A DNA stretch of 64,000 nt from Brevinematales bacterium (GTDB lineage Bacteria > Spirochaetota > Brevinematia > Brevinematales > GWF1-51-8): contig JAGVBZ010000008.1 of NCBI GenBank assembly GCA_020059465.1, positions 1 to 64,000 of the forward strand, in the 5' to 3' direction. This document shows positions 49,234 to 58,954 of this stretch, piece by piece; positions within the stretch are counted from its first letter, which is position 1, and each line of letters starts with the position of its first letter. The notes beneath the pieces were generated by a model. It made no database searches. It was not told the origin of the DNA and worked only from the letters and a program-made list of their open reading frames with translations. A program made the position numbers and the translations under genes.

Positions 49234-51225
49234 TCATTCCGTGATCTTCGACAGCACCTTACCCAACACTTCGGCAAAAAGCCGAAGTATCGCTATATAA
49301 TCGTCACTCCAATTCCCCGTAGAACGGGTATTGTCGACGCCGACAAAACCTACGATATTTTTTCCGCGCCGGATAGGGACAACCGCCAAGGATTTTATAT
49401 TCTGCGAATTGAGTATATTCTTCTCCGATTCGGCATCGGGAGGAAGTTTCGATACATCTTCGATGATGATATTCTCGCCCTTTTTAATACGTTCATTCCA
49501 CCAGGGAAAACTTAACGCATCAAGGTTTTTCAGATTATCGATCTGCTTTTCCACACCCGGGGCGCACCATTCGTGGGTATTATCCAAAAAGCTGCCGTCG
49601 GTATTAATCATAAATACATATACGCGGTCGGCGGTGATAAAACGGCCTAAGTCTGCCAGTGACGCATTGATGGCGGTATCGATATCGGGAACCCCGATAT
49701 AATGCGATAAAACCGAAGAAACCGTACGCTCGAAATCGAACCAATGCTTCATCGCCTCCTTTGCCTTCAGTTCATCGGTAATATCCCTGACCGCAGCCAC
49801 GCGGAGAATCCTTCCGCGGTACTTCATATTCCGGCCGTTCGCCTCAGCCCAGAATACGGAATCGTCCTTCCGGAGCAGTTTCAACTCAAACGGCTTATCA
49901 TATCCCCCTTCGATCAGCTTCTGCACCCGTTCGCGGTCGTCCTCGGCGATAATCCGGTATATATTCATACCTAATAATTCATCCAATTTGTATCCCGTCA
50001 TTCTCGCGTAACTATCGTTGACATCGATGATTTTCTGGTCCATATGCAGCACAATTCCTTCATGAGATGCCTGCGCGAGTTTCTTATAACGGTCTTCGCT
50101 ATGAAGGTAGGCGCTCCGTGTCCGCAGTTGGACGATATACAGCACTCCGAACGCGATCAGTAGGCCCAGTATCCCCGCTCCGATCAGCCAGACCAGAATT
50201 TTATTCTGTTCGTAGAACGATAGCGGACGGTTGACGATCACGCTGTTTTCAGGGATTTCGGATAACGGTATGAAGAATTTCATCAATTGCCGATAATCGA
50301 ACATATACTGGTTGATATCTTCCTGCAGCACGGGAATATTGGAAACGCTCTCCCCGTTCAGTATTTTTATCGCCATCTCGGCGGCCTTTTTTCCCTGCTG
50401 GAATCCGCTGGTCACCAATCCGCCGACTACCCCCTTTCCGAGATAGAAGTCCCACACGACATATACCGGGACAGTGCTGGCCTTGGAGATCATTTCCCCG
50501 CTTTCGGTATAGCCGTAATTAACCCCGGCTTTATCCCGGTTGAATGTCAGGAGCAGAACGAGAGTATCGGGCGTCAAACCTCCGAGTTTTTCCAGCAGGT
50601 CCTGCATTGTCAGATCGTCCATGAATAGGAATTCAACCTGATTCTCGAATAACGGAATCACCTCCTGCATTCGCTTGAGGTTTCCGATACCGGTCGTGGT
50701 TTTATCGTTCACAACAATGATTTTTTTAGCCAGAGGATGCAGTTTCAGCATTATCCTGATAGTCCCGCCGAGGTCGTACTCTTCCTCGATGCCCGTGAAT
50801 AACAGGTTATTCCGAAGTTTAGAGGGATCGAGATAATTCACACCGCAGAACACGACCGGCGTACCCGGAAACAACTTGGGCTGACGTTCCAGCAGAAAGT
50901 TAAAAGCGTCGTCGTCCGAGGAGATTATAACGTCAAAATGCTTATTCTTGAATTTTTTCTGAAATATATCATAAAGCTGGTTGAGGTATCCCGGCGAAAA
51001 ATAGCTTTTCGTATCCATATACTCGAAATGAAATAGAATATCGGAGTACTCGGAATTTGCCAGCGTATTCAGTATGCCCATCGTTATATTGTCAGTCCAT
51101 TCCAAACCCTGACTATATGAATGCAGAACAAGGATTTCCTTATGTCCCTCAGCCGCCGATGCATACCCTAAAGGATAGGTTAGAAGGAATGCGCCGATGA
51201 TTAAACGAAAGAGTTGCTGTCTCAT
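49234..51225 (-). CDS. sensor protein: periplasmic ABC-substrate-binding-like domain, TM, PAS, GAF; no output domain
   Basis: Signal peptide; KEILVLHSYSQGLEWTDNITMGIL...FCGVNYL periplasmic-binding pattern; TM LVWLIGAGILGLLIAFGVLYIV; PAS IIDVNDSYARMTGYKLDELLGMNIYRII; GAF KSLAVVPIRRGKNIVGFVGVDN; stop follows directly. Confidence 0.8.
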   Translation of the reverse strand: MRQQLFRLIIGAFLLTYPLGYASAAEGHKEILVLHSYSQGLEWTDNITMGILNTLANSEYSDILFHFEYMDTKSYFSPGYLNQLYDIFQKKFKNKHFDVIISSDDDAFNFLLERQPKLFPGTPVVFCGVNYLDPSKLRNNLLFTGIEEEYDLGGTIRIMLKLHPLAKKIIVVNDKTTTGIGNLKRMQEVIPLFENQVEFLFMDDLTMQDLLEKLGGLTPDTLVLLLTFNRDKAGVNYGYTESGEMISKASTVPVYVVWDFYLGKGVVGGLVTSGFQQGKKAAEMAIKILNGESVSNIPVLQEDINQYMFDYRQLMKFFIPLSEIPENSVIVNRPLSFYEQNKILVWLIGAGILGLLIAFGVLYIVQLRTRSAYLHSEDRYKKLAQASHEGIVLHMDQKIIDVNDSYARMTGYKLDELLGMNIYRIIAEDDRERVQKLIEGGYDKPFELKLLRKDDSVFWAEANGRNMKYRGRILRVAAVRDITDELKAKEAMKHWFDFERTVSSVLSHYIGVPDIDTAINASLADLGRFITADRVYVFMINTDGSFLDNTHEWCAPGVEKQIDNLKNLDALSFPWWNERIKKGENIIIEDVSKLPPDAESEKNILNSQNIKSLAVVPIRRGKNIVGFVGVDNTRSTGNWSDDYIAILRLFAEVLGKVLSKITE

Positions 51226-51517
51226 ATGGCCCCCAAATAGAATAATCCTATTTCATCCCTTTCTTACATACTTTAACCCCAAAGGGCTTGAAAGTCAACA
51301 TTTTTTTCGTTGTTTATAACCTGATCGACTAATAATCATCAGCTTCCCGAATAAAAGAATTCAAACCTGTTTTTATCCACTATCAAACTTTTCTCACCGA
51401 TTTCAACGGCATATTTCTGAGATTTTTTATAGGGAAATTCCAATACTGTTGTCTTGTTGTAAAACGTCCCTCCGATAGAAGGTACCGGAAAAAAACGAAA
51501 ACATAGAAATCCCGCAA

Positions 51518-53317
51518 TTAATACTGTAGGCCCTTCCAGTCGCGTTTTTCGTCGTAGAAATAGGATTCGTAGATTTCGAGCAGGTTGTGTTTCAGGTCGG
51601 TTTTAAGGACTTCCTCGATTTCCTGCGGAGTGCTCATGTTCTTCACACTGTCCCACAAGGCCCGGGTATCGTTCGTATTGGACTTGAGGACTATAGTTTT
51701 TACCAGCGGAATGTACGCCGGGTTGATACTGAACCTTCGCAGCCCCATTCCGAGCAGGAGACGGATGTAAAGAGGATTACGCGCGATCTCGCCGCAGACC
51801 GACAACGGCGTATGATTCCTGCGGGCGTTGTGGATAGTCAGGCGGATCAGGTACAATACCGCCGGATTGAGCGGCTGATAGAACTTTGCAACCGACTGGT
51901 TGTTCCTGTCCACCGCGAGCGTGTATTGAACAAGATCGTTCGTGCCGATGCTGAAAAAATCCGCTTCCTTCGCGAGCTTGTCGGAAAGAAGCGCAGCCGA
52001 CGGTATCTCGATCATAATCCCGACAGGAATATTATACTTAAACGGCTTGCCCTCGCTCTTGACTTCGCTCTCGCACTGCTTGAAAATTTCCTTCACCCTG
52101 CGTACTTCGTCTATACAGGATATCATAGGGATCATGATCTTGACATTATCGTTGAATACGCTCGCGCGGATGATCGCACGAAGCTGCTGCTTGAATTTAT
52201 CCACTTCCTTCAGGAATACGCGGGTCGAACGCCATCCGAGGAACGGGTTCGGATCACGCGCCACATTATCGTTAATAAAGAACTTATCTCCCCCGATATC
52301 GAGGGTACGGATAACCACTTCCTTTTCCTGAAAGAGAAGGAGGAATTCCTTGTAAAGCTCGAACTGTTCGACTTCCGAAAGAAACTTCTGGCTCGCGATA
52401 AACGCTAATTCCGTACGAAAAAGCCCGATCCCCTCCGCGCCGTGACGCCGGGCAATATTAAGATCCATATTATTGGATACGTTGGCATATATCTGCACAT
52501 CCTCGCCGTCGTAGGTTTTCGACGGGAGCGCGACGACCTGGAATATTTCCTTTTCTTTCGCGTTATACGCGGCCTTGATATGCTGGTAATCCCCGCGCGT
52601 GTTCTCGTCGGGGTCGATGACCACCATCCCCTTGTATCCGTCCACTACTATCTGATCTTTCTTTTTCACATAGGAAAGCAGGTCTTTGATCCCGAATACC
52701 GCCGGAATTTCCAACGATTCCGCGATGATCGCGGCATGCGACGTCGTACCGCCTGACTCGGTGGCAATCCCCATCACATAGTCCTTGGGGATATGGAGTA
52801 CTTCTGCGGCGGATACTTCCTCCGCTACCAGAATAATCGGTTCCTGTATCGCCGACAGATCGATGTCGCCGAAAAGTTTCCGCAGGATGCGGTCGGCAAT
52901 CGCCTTAAAATCGAGATAACGACTCTGGAAATACTCGTTTTCCAGCTTGTCGAATTCCCTTTTGATATTTTCAAGCTCGAATACCATCGCCACATCGGCG
53001 GGATAAAGCTGGTTCTTTATTGTCTCAGGCACCTGTTTGTTGAATAATTCTTCGTCGAGGAGGAGGGAATAAAAGGATATGATCTGGGCGTTCTGCTGAT
53101 TCATCTGCTCGGGATTTCGTTTCTTGAGGGATTCGATCTCCTCGCGCACCTTTGCGATCGCGTCCCGGTACCGCTTCACCTCAGCGTCGACCTGGGATTC
53201 GTCAATCCGTGCATTATAATGCACGCTTTTCATGACATCGTGTCGTATCAGCACATTTCCTATAGCGATTCCTTTTGAAATGGGAATACCCCGCAAGGAA
53301 TACAATGTATCCTCCAT
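51518..53317 (-). CDS. ptsI: phosphoenolpyruvate-protein phosphotransferase (PTS enzyme I)
   Basis: GIATESGGTTSHAAIIAESLEIPAVFG phosphohistidine motif; GIGLFRTE; DIGGDKF; SIGTNDLVQYTLAVDRNN; VCGEIA. Confidence 0.95.
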   Translation of the reverse strand: MEDTLYSLRGIPISKGIAIGNVLIRHDVMKSVHYNARIDESQVDAEVKRYRDAIAKVREEIESLKKRNPEQMNQQNAQIISFYSLLLDEELFNKQVPETIKNQLYPADVAMVFELENIKREFDKLENEYFQSRYLDFKAIADRILRKLFGDIDLSAIQEPIILVAEEVSAAEVLHIPKDYVMGIATESGGTTSHAAIIAESLEIPAVFGIKDLLSYVKKKDQIVVDGYKGMVVIDPDENTRGDYQHIKAAYNAKEKEIFQVVALPSKTYDGEDVQIYANVSNNMDLNIARRHGAEGIGLFRTELAFIASQKFLSEVEQFELYKEFLLLFQEKEVVIRTLDIGGDKFFINDNVARDPNPFLGWRSTRVFLKEVDKFKQQLRAIIRASVFNDNVKIMIPMISCIDEVRRVKEIFKQCESEVKSEGKPFKYNIPVGIMIEIPSAALLSDKLAKEADFFSIGTNDLVQYTLAVDRNNQSVAKFYQPLNPAVLYLIRLTIHNARRNHTPLSVCGEIARNPLYIRLLLGMGLRRFSINPAYIPLVKTIVLKSNTNDTRALWDSVKNMSTPQEIEEVLKTDLKHNLLEIYESYFYDEKRDWKGLQY

Positions 53318-53437
53318 TGTAAAAAAACACTTTGCTTATTATAACAGATTTTTACAAGAATATCAAATCCTTTATCAGGGAACTGAACTTGTAATGTTTA
53401 CAACAATATATCGTAATCCCCGTACGGCCGCCGGAAT

Positions 53438-55198
53438 TTAATGGATTAGGAACGCGATACTGAAGGTGCTTCCCCTGCCGTATTTGCTTTTTAGTCTCAC
53501 CGAACCACCGTAGTATCCGATGAATGTTTTCACCATATATAACCCAAGCCCAGCGCCCCACTCGTTGAATGACGCGGATTCCTCGGTGCGGTAGAACTGC
53601 CCGAAAATGCTCTCGAGTTCCTTCTCCTTGATTCCCTGCCCTGTATCGATGATATCCACCAACAGGTATTCGTCTTTCTTGTACCCGCGAATATCAACCA
53701 TTCCATTGGGTTTATTATAGAAGATAGCGTTGGAAATCATCTCATCGAGTATCGTCCGGATAACAGTCTCATTGCCGAGGAAATTCTGGAATTCGGGCGA
53801 GAAATTCATCGTTATTGTCACTTTGCGTTTTTCACGCTCCTCGCTGTGCCGGTCGATGATCTCGCGGCACAGCCGCGCGAAATTCACCCTGTCGGCGAAC
53901 AGGTCTTTCACTTCCTGCTCGATCGATGTAATGGTCAGCACTTTATTTACCGTGTTATCGAATTTGTTGACCTGCGCAAGTATCCTGAGAAGCCCCTTCT
54001 GTTTCATATCGGGACTCATCGTCGTATCGTCGATCAGTTTCTGAATCTGTTTCTGAATATTCGCGACCGGTTGGGCAAGGTACTCGGATACATGGCTCAT
54101 GAATTGAGTCTTTAAATTTACCAGCTTCAGCAGTTCGTCGTTCTGCTTCCGGATACGTTCATAGAGCGCGGTGTTATTCACCGATATGGACGCCTGTGAG
54201 GAAAATATCTCCGCGACTTCCAGATCGAGATGCTTAAAAGTATCGCTGTCGGAGATAGTGTCCAGGTAGATAACACCCAGCGTCTTATCCTCGTAGGTCA
54301 GAGGGATGCATATGATGGATATATTGTAGTTCTTCCGCCCGATGCGGACCTTCTGGTTGACAATCAGTTTACTTCTTTTCGAACGGATCACCTCGTCGAT
54401 CACTCCCGATGAGAAGCGGAACGATTTTTTCGCAAGGTCGCGGAGTTCCAGTTTATAGAGACTCTCGGGCTTCAGCTCAACATCGTTCGATATAAACAAG
54501 ACCCCCCGCTGCGCGTTCAGGGACTGCACAAGACTGCGGAGTATTTTATCGAACAGGATATCCTCGTCCATCAGCGAACTGATGGAATGATTGATCTCCA
54601 ATACATTTCGAAGCGCGGTATCGCGTTGGGCAAGTTCCCGCATAGTAAGTTCGGATAGATGCTCGCGCGCCTGAATAATTCTCTGAGCCTCCTGACGTTC
54701 GATATCGGTCAGGTATTGAAGATTCTCCTGCGCCTTTACCGTGTCCACCGCAGAACGCTTTTCACGGTCTGATAGCTCAAGTATCTTCTGCTGAGCTTCG
54801 ATTACCTTCTCCCGCTCAATCCTCTCCTGATCGCTCAGCATCTCGACGCTCTCGAGCGCCTTTATTGTGGCCTCGGCCTGAATTTTTTCCTTGACCGCGA
54901 GGCCGTGCAGACTCTCGTGCGCGCGGATCACATCTTCCGCGTTCTGGATCTCCTTCACCATGTACTCGCGGATCAATTCCTGCGCGCCGATGATTTCGTC
55001 CGCTTCTTTCCGTTCTTTTGCCGCCAATGTCGCGAGCGCGTTATATGCCTCGGAAACTTTTTCGAGATGTATAATATAGTCGTCCTTTGTCTTCATGATA
55101 CTGCTCAGACGCTTTATCTCGTTTTCCTGTTCCATGATTTTTTTCATTAAGTCCCTAGGACCGTTCCCAATTGTCCCGGTTTTCGACTTTTTCGGCAT
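53438..55198 (-). CDS. coiled-coil/GAF histidine-kinase-like protein with HATPase_c domain
   Basis: N-terminal helical repeats; GAF; dimerisation helix FMSHVSEYLAQPV; N box DEMISNAIFYN; G1 DTGQGIKEKEL; G2 GAGLGLYMVKTFIGYYGG. Confidence 0.88.
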   Translation of the reverse strand: MPKKSKTGTIGNGPRDLMKKIMEQENEIKRLSSIMKTKDDYIIHLEKVSEAYNALATLAAKERKEADEIIGAQELIREYMVKEIQNAEDVIRAHESLHGLAVKEKIQAEATIKALESVEMLSDQERIEREKVIEAQQKILELSDREKRSAVDTVKAQENLQYLTDIERQEAQRIIQAREHLSELTMRELAQRDTALRNVLEINHSISSLMDEDILFDKILRSLVQSLNAQRGVLFISNDVELKPESLYKLELRDLAKKSFRFSSGVIDEVIRSKRSKLIVNQKVRIGRKNYNISIICIPLTYEDKTLGVIYLDTISDSDTFKHLDLEVAEIFSSQASISVNNTALYERIRKQNDELLKLVNLKTQFMSHVSEYLAQPVANIQKQIQKLIDDTTMSPDMKQKGLLRILAQVNKFDNTVNKVLTITSIEQEVKDLFADRVNFARLCREIIDRHSEEREKRKVTITMNFSPEFQNFLGNETVIRTILDEMISNAIFYNKPNGMVDIRGYKKDEYLLVDIIDTGQGIKEKELESIFGQFYRTEESASFNEWGAGLGLYMVKTFIGYYGGSVRLKSKYGRGSTFSIAFLIH

Positions 55199-55372
55199 AA
55201 ACGCTCCTTTTGCGAAAACAAATCGGCAAATTAACTATATATCAACTCCTGACGAATGTCAATAGTCCTTTTATTTTCGGAACAAACCCTTCTATAAATT
55301 CAATTCATGCCCTGTTTTCCTTGCATTTATATAGAAAATACCCTAAAATTGGGCGAATATAAGGAGGCCGAT

Positions 55373-55576
55373 ATGCCGATTGTAAAAGTCATTGAAATTC
55401 TCGCCGAATCGAAGAAAAGCTGGGAGGACGCCGCATCCAACGCCGTCAACGAAGCATCCAAGACTGTAAAGGACATCACCGGCGTGGACGTGCTCGGATT
55501 CAAGGCCGACGTCAAGGACGGAAAGGTCGTCAATTATAAAGCCCATTGCAAGATCGCGTTTGTAGTCGCAAGATAG
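55373..55576 (+). CDS. dodecin-family flavin-binding protein
   Basis: 67 aa MPIVKVIEILAESKKSWEDAASNAVNEASKTVKDITGVDVLGFKADVKDGKVVNYKAHCKIAFVV; GGAGG RBS. Confidence 0.92.
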   Translation: MPIVKVIEILAESKKSWEDAASNAVNEASKTVKDITGVDVLGFKADVKDGKVVNYKAHCKIAFVVAR

Positions 55577-55670
55577 GGAACACCCCGCGTTTCATTGCGT
55601 AAAACAGATACTGCCGGCGAACCGCCATGATTTTGAATTCAATATCATATACTCGATAAATGCTCTTTCA

Positions 55671-56432
55671 CTACCCAATCTCTCCCCAGAATACCTGCGT
55701 CTCGTATTTCAATACGACTTTTCCGCCGGATTGACAGCGTTCGAATAGATCCCGCAGTCCCGCGAACATTTCGTCATAATGTTCCTCGCCCTTCAGCGGG
55801 GTATAGGACGCCGACAGCATCCTTCCCTCGATACCCGTGTAATCGAACTCCTGCGAATTATTGAAAAACGCTCGGTGAAATACGCCGTCCCTGAACAGCG
55901 CGGCGAAATCGTTATCCTTGAGACGCTTATGCACCAGATTATGATAACGGTAAACAAACCGCTCTAAAAGGGCGTTGTATCCCTCGCAGAACGGGTCGCC
56001 CTCGGTCACCCGGTCGTTCCAAATCAGGACGGCATTCCCGCCGGGTTTGAGGATTCGCGCGAATTCCCGTTTCGCCCCGTCGAAATCGAACCAATGGAAC
56101 GCCTGCGCGGCGGTAATAAAATCGACGCTTCGGCTATCGAGGCCTGTTTCCTCGGCGGGCGCCTGCACAGCAGTGAATCCGTCCATCCCAGCAAGGTCGT
56201 GCTCCGCCTGCGCGAGCATCTCCGGGTTCGGCTCGACCGCGTAAACCGTCGCGCCCCTGTCCAGTAGAATACGTGTAAATATTCCCGTACCCGCGCCGAG
56301 ATCCGCGACAGTCACCCCCGGCGCAAATCCGACGTCGCCGAACAGATAATCGATAGCTTCGACGGGATACGCCGGACGGTACTTCGAATAGTTTTCCACC
56401 CGGTTCGAGAACCTTGTTTTTCCGTTGTTCAT
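55671..56432 (-). CDS. class I SAM-dependent methyltransferase
   Basis: VADLGAGTGIFTRILLDRGATVYAVEPNPEM; ITAAQAFHWFD; start MNNGKTRFSNRVENYSKYRPAYP. Confidence 0.9.
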   Translation of the reverse strand: MNNGKTRFSNRVENYSKYRPAYPVEAIDYLFGDVGFAPGVTVADLGAGTGIFTRILLDRGATVYAVEPNPEMLAQAEHDLAGMDGFTAVQAPAEETGLDSRSVDFITAAQAFHWFDFDGAKREFARILKPGGNAVLIWNDRVTEGDPFCEGYNALLERFVYRYHNLVHKRLKDNDFAALFRDGVFHRAFFNNSQEFDYTGIEGRMLSASYTPLKGEEHYDEMFAGLRDLFERCQSGGKVVLKYETQVFWGEIG

Positions 56433-56448
56433 TCTCGCTCCTGTAAAA

Positions 56449-56469
56449 AAAAGCCCCAGTTCGGGGCTT
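56449..56469 (-). terminator. rho-independent terminator
   Basis: AAGCCCC - AGTTC - GGGGCTT with a T-run on the minus strand, downstream of the 56634 gene. Confidence 0.6.
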
Positions 56470-56485
56470 ATTAACAAATTGCTAT

Positions 56486-56577
56486 TGTCATTGCGAGGCA
56501 CGATCCGAAGCAATCTATTTTACTGCCGTATAAGGAATAAAACAGACTGCTTCACCGAATTGCGCCTCGCAGCGACA
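56486..56577. repeat. imperfect palindromic intergenic repeat (REP/MITE-like)
   Basis: TGTCATTGCGAGGCACGATCCGAAGCAATCT pairs with AGACTGCTTCACCGAATTGCGCCTCGCAGCGACA. Confidence 0.65.
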
Positions 56578-56633
56578 TATCATGATCGAAGTTCATTGTT
56601 CGTCATCACCCCTTCGGCCGGGGGTCTGCAGTA

Positions 56634-57857
56634 TTAGAACTGATGGTCTAATCCGATATAGACGCCCATCTGGTCTCTCCAGAATCCGAAGTCGGCGGCG
56701 ATAATAAAGTCCTCGCCCCATAAAACACGGAGTGCCGCGCCCCAAGTCACCTCTAATTCGTTGAGGTTCAATGAAGAGATATCATGCCATGTACCCCCGA
56801 TATCCGAAAACAGGACGAGTTCCAGATGCCAGATATCCCATAGGAACGGGCCGAAATCGAGGAAGCGCCACCGGATTTCCGGGGTGAATATGATTTTCAG
56901 GTTGTCGACAAAACGGAATTTCGGGATACCCCGCATCGTATCGTTCCCGCCGATCCCGTCCGCCGGCTGTACCCCGCCGACTTTCTGCGCCTTAAAGAAC
57001 GGAACCTCGCCGAATAACTGGTCGTACATCAGGCGTTCCGCGATCACGAGCCGTTTATAGGACGGGAACGGATCGAAATATGCCGAATGCTTGAACGTCA
57101 GGCGGGAGTAGTTATACATCCCCGCAAGCGCAAATTCGTACATGATCTCGTTATATGTTCCCGAATGAGGGTTCGGTTCATAGTCCCGGTTGTCGAAACG
57201 GAACCCGACCATCATCGACCAGACAGTTCCGCCGTCCAAACCGAGGGGTTTACTGTCCATCAGGTAGGACGTTTTATTCGACTGCACCGTGCTTTTTGAA
57301 AAACTGTACCCTTCGAGATAACTCCCTACCAGGAGATCGAAGGTCTTGTCATGCCCGAACGACTTACCCCATGCCAGCGGAGTACTGATGGTAAAATAGA
57401 TATACGGATGCCTCTGCTCATAGAAATAATTCGTTACGTTGGTATATCCGAGGGTTGCGGCTGGATCGACGATGGAATCAGCGTAACCGTAAAAATTCTC
57501 GGCGAGCGCGAAAATGTATTCCGCCATACCCTGCACACGAAACGGCTGGCCGGCAATCCATAACGCGGGGATATCGAAACGGATATCCGGATCCATCTGT
57601 CCCTTGGTAGTATAGGTAAATTCGGTATATATTTTCCAAAGATAATCCTTCGATTTGCCGTCATACCCGTAGAGAGAAACGCTTATCCCGAAACCCACGC
57701 CTGTATCGGTGTCGCCGTATACTAACGGAAAAGGCTTAAATGCCACACCCGCCTCGGGAATCCCCGTATTCGTGTTGGTTGTCATATTAGTGCCCTGAGC
57801 CGCCGCAACACCCGCAATCCCCGCCGTAAAGAGTACCGATAGAAGAATCCGCTTCAT
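56634..57857 (-). CDS. BamA/TamA-like (surface antigen D15) outer-membrane barrel protein lacking POTRA domains
   Basis: Signal peptide; FDNRDYEPNPHSGTYNEIMYEFA; barrel-like strands and C-terminal Phe. Confidence 0.75.
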   Translation of the reverse strand: MKRILLSVLFTAGIAGVAAAQGTNMTTNTNTGIPEAGVAFKPFPLVYGDTDTGVGFGISVSLYGYDGKSKDYLWKIYTEFTYTTKGQMDPDIRFDIPALWIAGQPFRVQGMAEYIFALAENFYGYADSIVDPAATLGYTNVTNYFYEQRHPYIYFTISTPLAWGKSFGHDKTFDLLVGSYLEGYSFSKSTVQSNKTSYLMDSKPLGLDGGTVWSMMVGFRFDNRDYEPNPHSGTYNEIMYEFALAGMYNYSRLTFKHSAYFDPFPSYKRLVIAERLMYDQLFGEVPFFKAQKVGGVQPADGIGGNDTMRGIPKFRFVDNLKIIFTPEIRWRFLDFGPFLWDIWHLELVLFSDIGGTWHDISSLNLNELEVTWGAALRVLWGEDFIIAADFGFWRDQMGVYIGLDHQF

Positions 57858-58088
57858 CTTTGCCTCCTTTTCATAGTGTTCTCATTATAATGAAGAAATC
57901 CGCCGTGTCAATCATTTATTCCGAGAAATAGCGTACAGATGCTTATTCAATATCGTCCATAGCACCGCACCTGCCCTTTCACACTCCGAAGGATATTTCC
58001 GCCCATTGTCGCCCCGGGCATGCCGAAGGGAGGTTTGCCTTTTTCGTGCAATACTGTTATAATAGAAACAAGAAAACAGGAATTACCA

Positions 58089-58910
58089 ATGAAAAAAAAT
58101 CGCGGGCTTCTTGCCCTGCTCATCACGTTCATCCTTCTCGCTGTAGGCGTGTTCTCTCTCCGTCCGTTCTGGGGCTCCGAGATGCCGAATTTTGTCATGC
58201 GTCAGGTCTCGAAATATCTCACCTACTCCAAGAATAAGAAACCGAAAAACGTCTATATCGGCGAACCCTCCGCAAAACTGGTCGTCCCGGCAGATGTTCA
58301 TTTACTGAACGTCCCTGAAGAATGGAACGGAGTTTATACCGGCAAACTGGGCGGGAAACCGATAAAGGTACTTGTCGCCAACGGAAGCATTACCTACGCG
58401 GTCGGATACTACTATAAAAAAATCCCGCATATGATCACTGTCCCGGAATACTACCTTTACCAAGGCATCCACCCTGTTATTACATACGACACCGTCACTA
58501 TTCAAGGGAAAAAAGGCCCCACCGTTTTCAGTTTTACCAACGGCCAAATAACTATTACCGAGAACGGGATCGAGACCGGGAGTTTCGTACGTGTATCGGG
58601 ATTTACGGCATATTCGGTTATCCCGTCCAAATGGAGCGGAGTATATATCGGGGTCGTGGGGTTTATGGGGATTCGCGCATGGGCGGCAGGCGGAAGTTTT
58701 ACCGTAGGCCTGGGTAATTATAACGGAAAACGCATTATCATCACCCTGCCGGAACAGGCATACTATACCGGATATCCGTTCACGGTAACTGAGGACAGAA
58801 TCACCGCGTCCATACCGCCCCTCAACGCGGAAATGGAACTGATGATCGCCTCCAACAAGGTCGCGGTATGGGGGAACGGGAAAAAGATCGGTTCGGTCAT
58901 GAAAGATTAG
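58089..58910 (+). CDS. hypothetical membrane-anchored protein with internal duplication
   Basis: N-terminal TM; two homologous halves (VPEEWNGVYTGKLGG.. / IPSKWSGVYIGVVGF..). Confidence 0.7.
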   Translation: MKKNRGLLALLITFILLAVGVFSLRPFWGSEMPNFVMRQVSKYLTYSKNKKPKNVYIGEPSAKLVVPADVHLLNVPEEWNGVYTGKLGGKPIKVLVANGSITYAVGYYYKKIPHMITVPEYYLYQGIHPVITYDTVTIQGKKGPTVFSFTNGQITITENGIETGSFVRVSGFTAYSVIPSKWSGVYIGVVGFMGIRAWAAGGSFTVGLGNYNGKRIIITLPEQAYYTGYPFTVTEDRITASIPPLNAEMELMIASNKVAVWGNGKKIGSVMKD

Positions 58911-58954
58911 TTTCTCAGAGTTTAAACAAAATATCTTTCCACGAGGGAGAGTCT

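Noticed and set aside
51376-51384. TTATCCACT as a DnaA box
   Set aside because: Single imperfect match far from dnaA; no cluster of boxes found around it.
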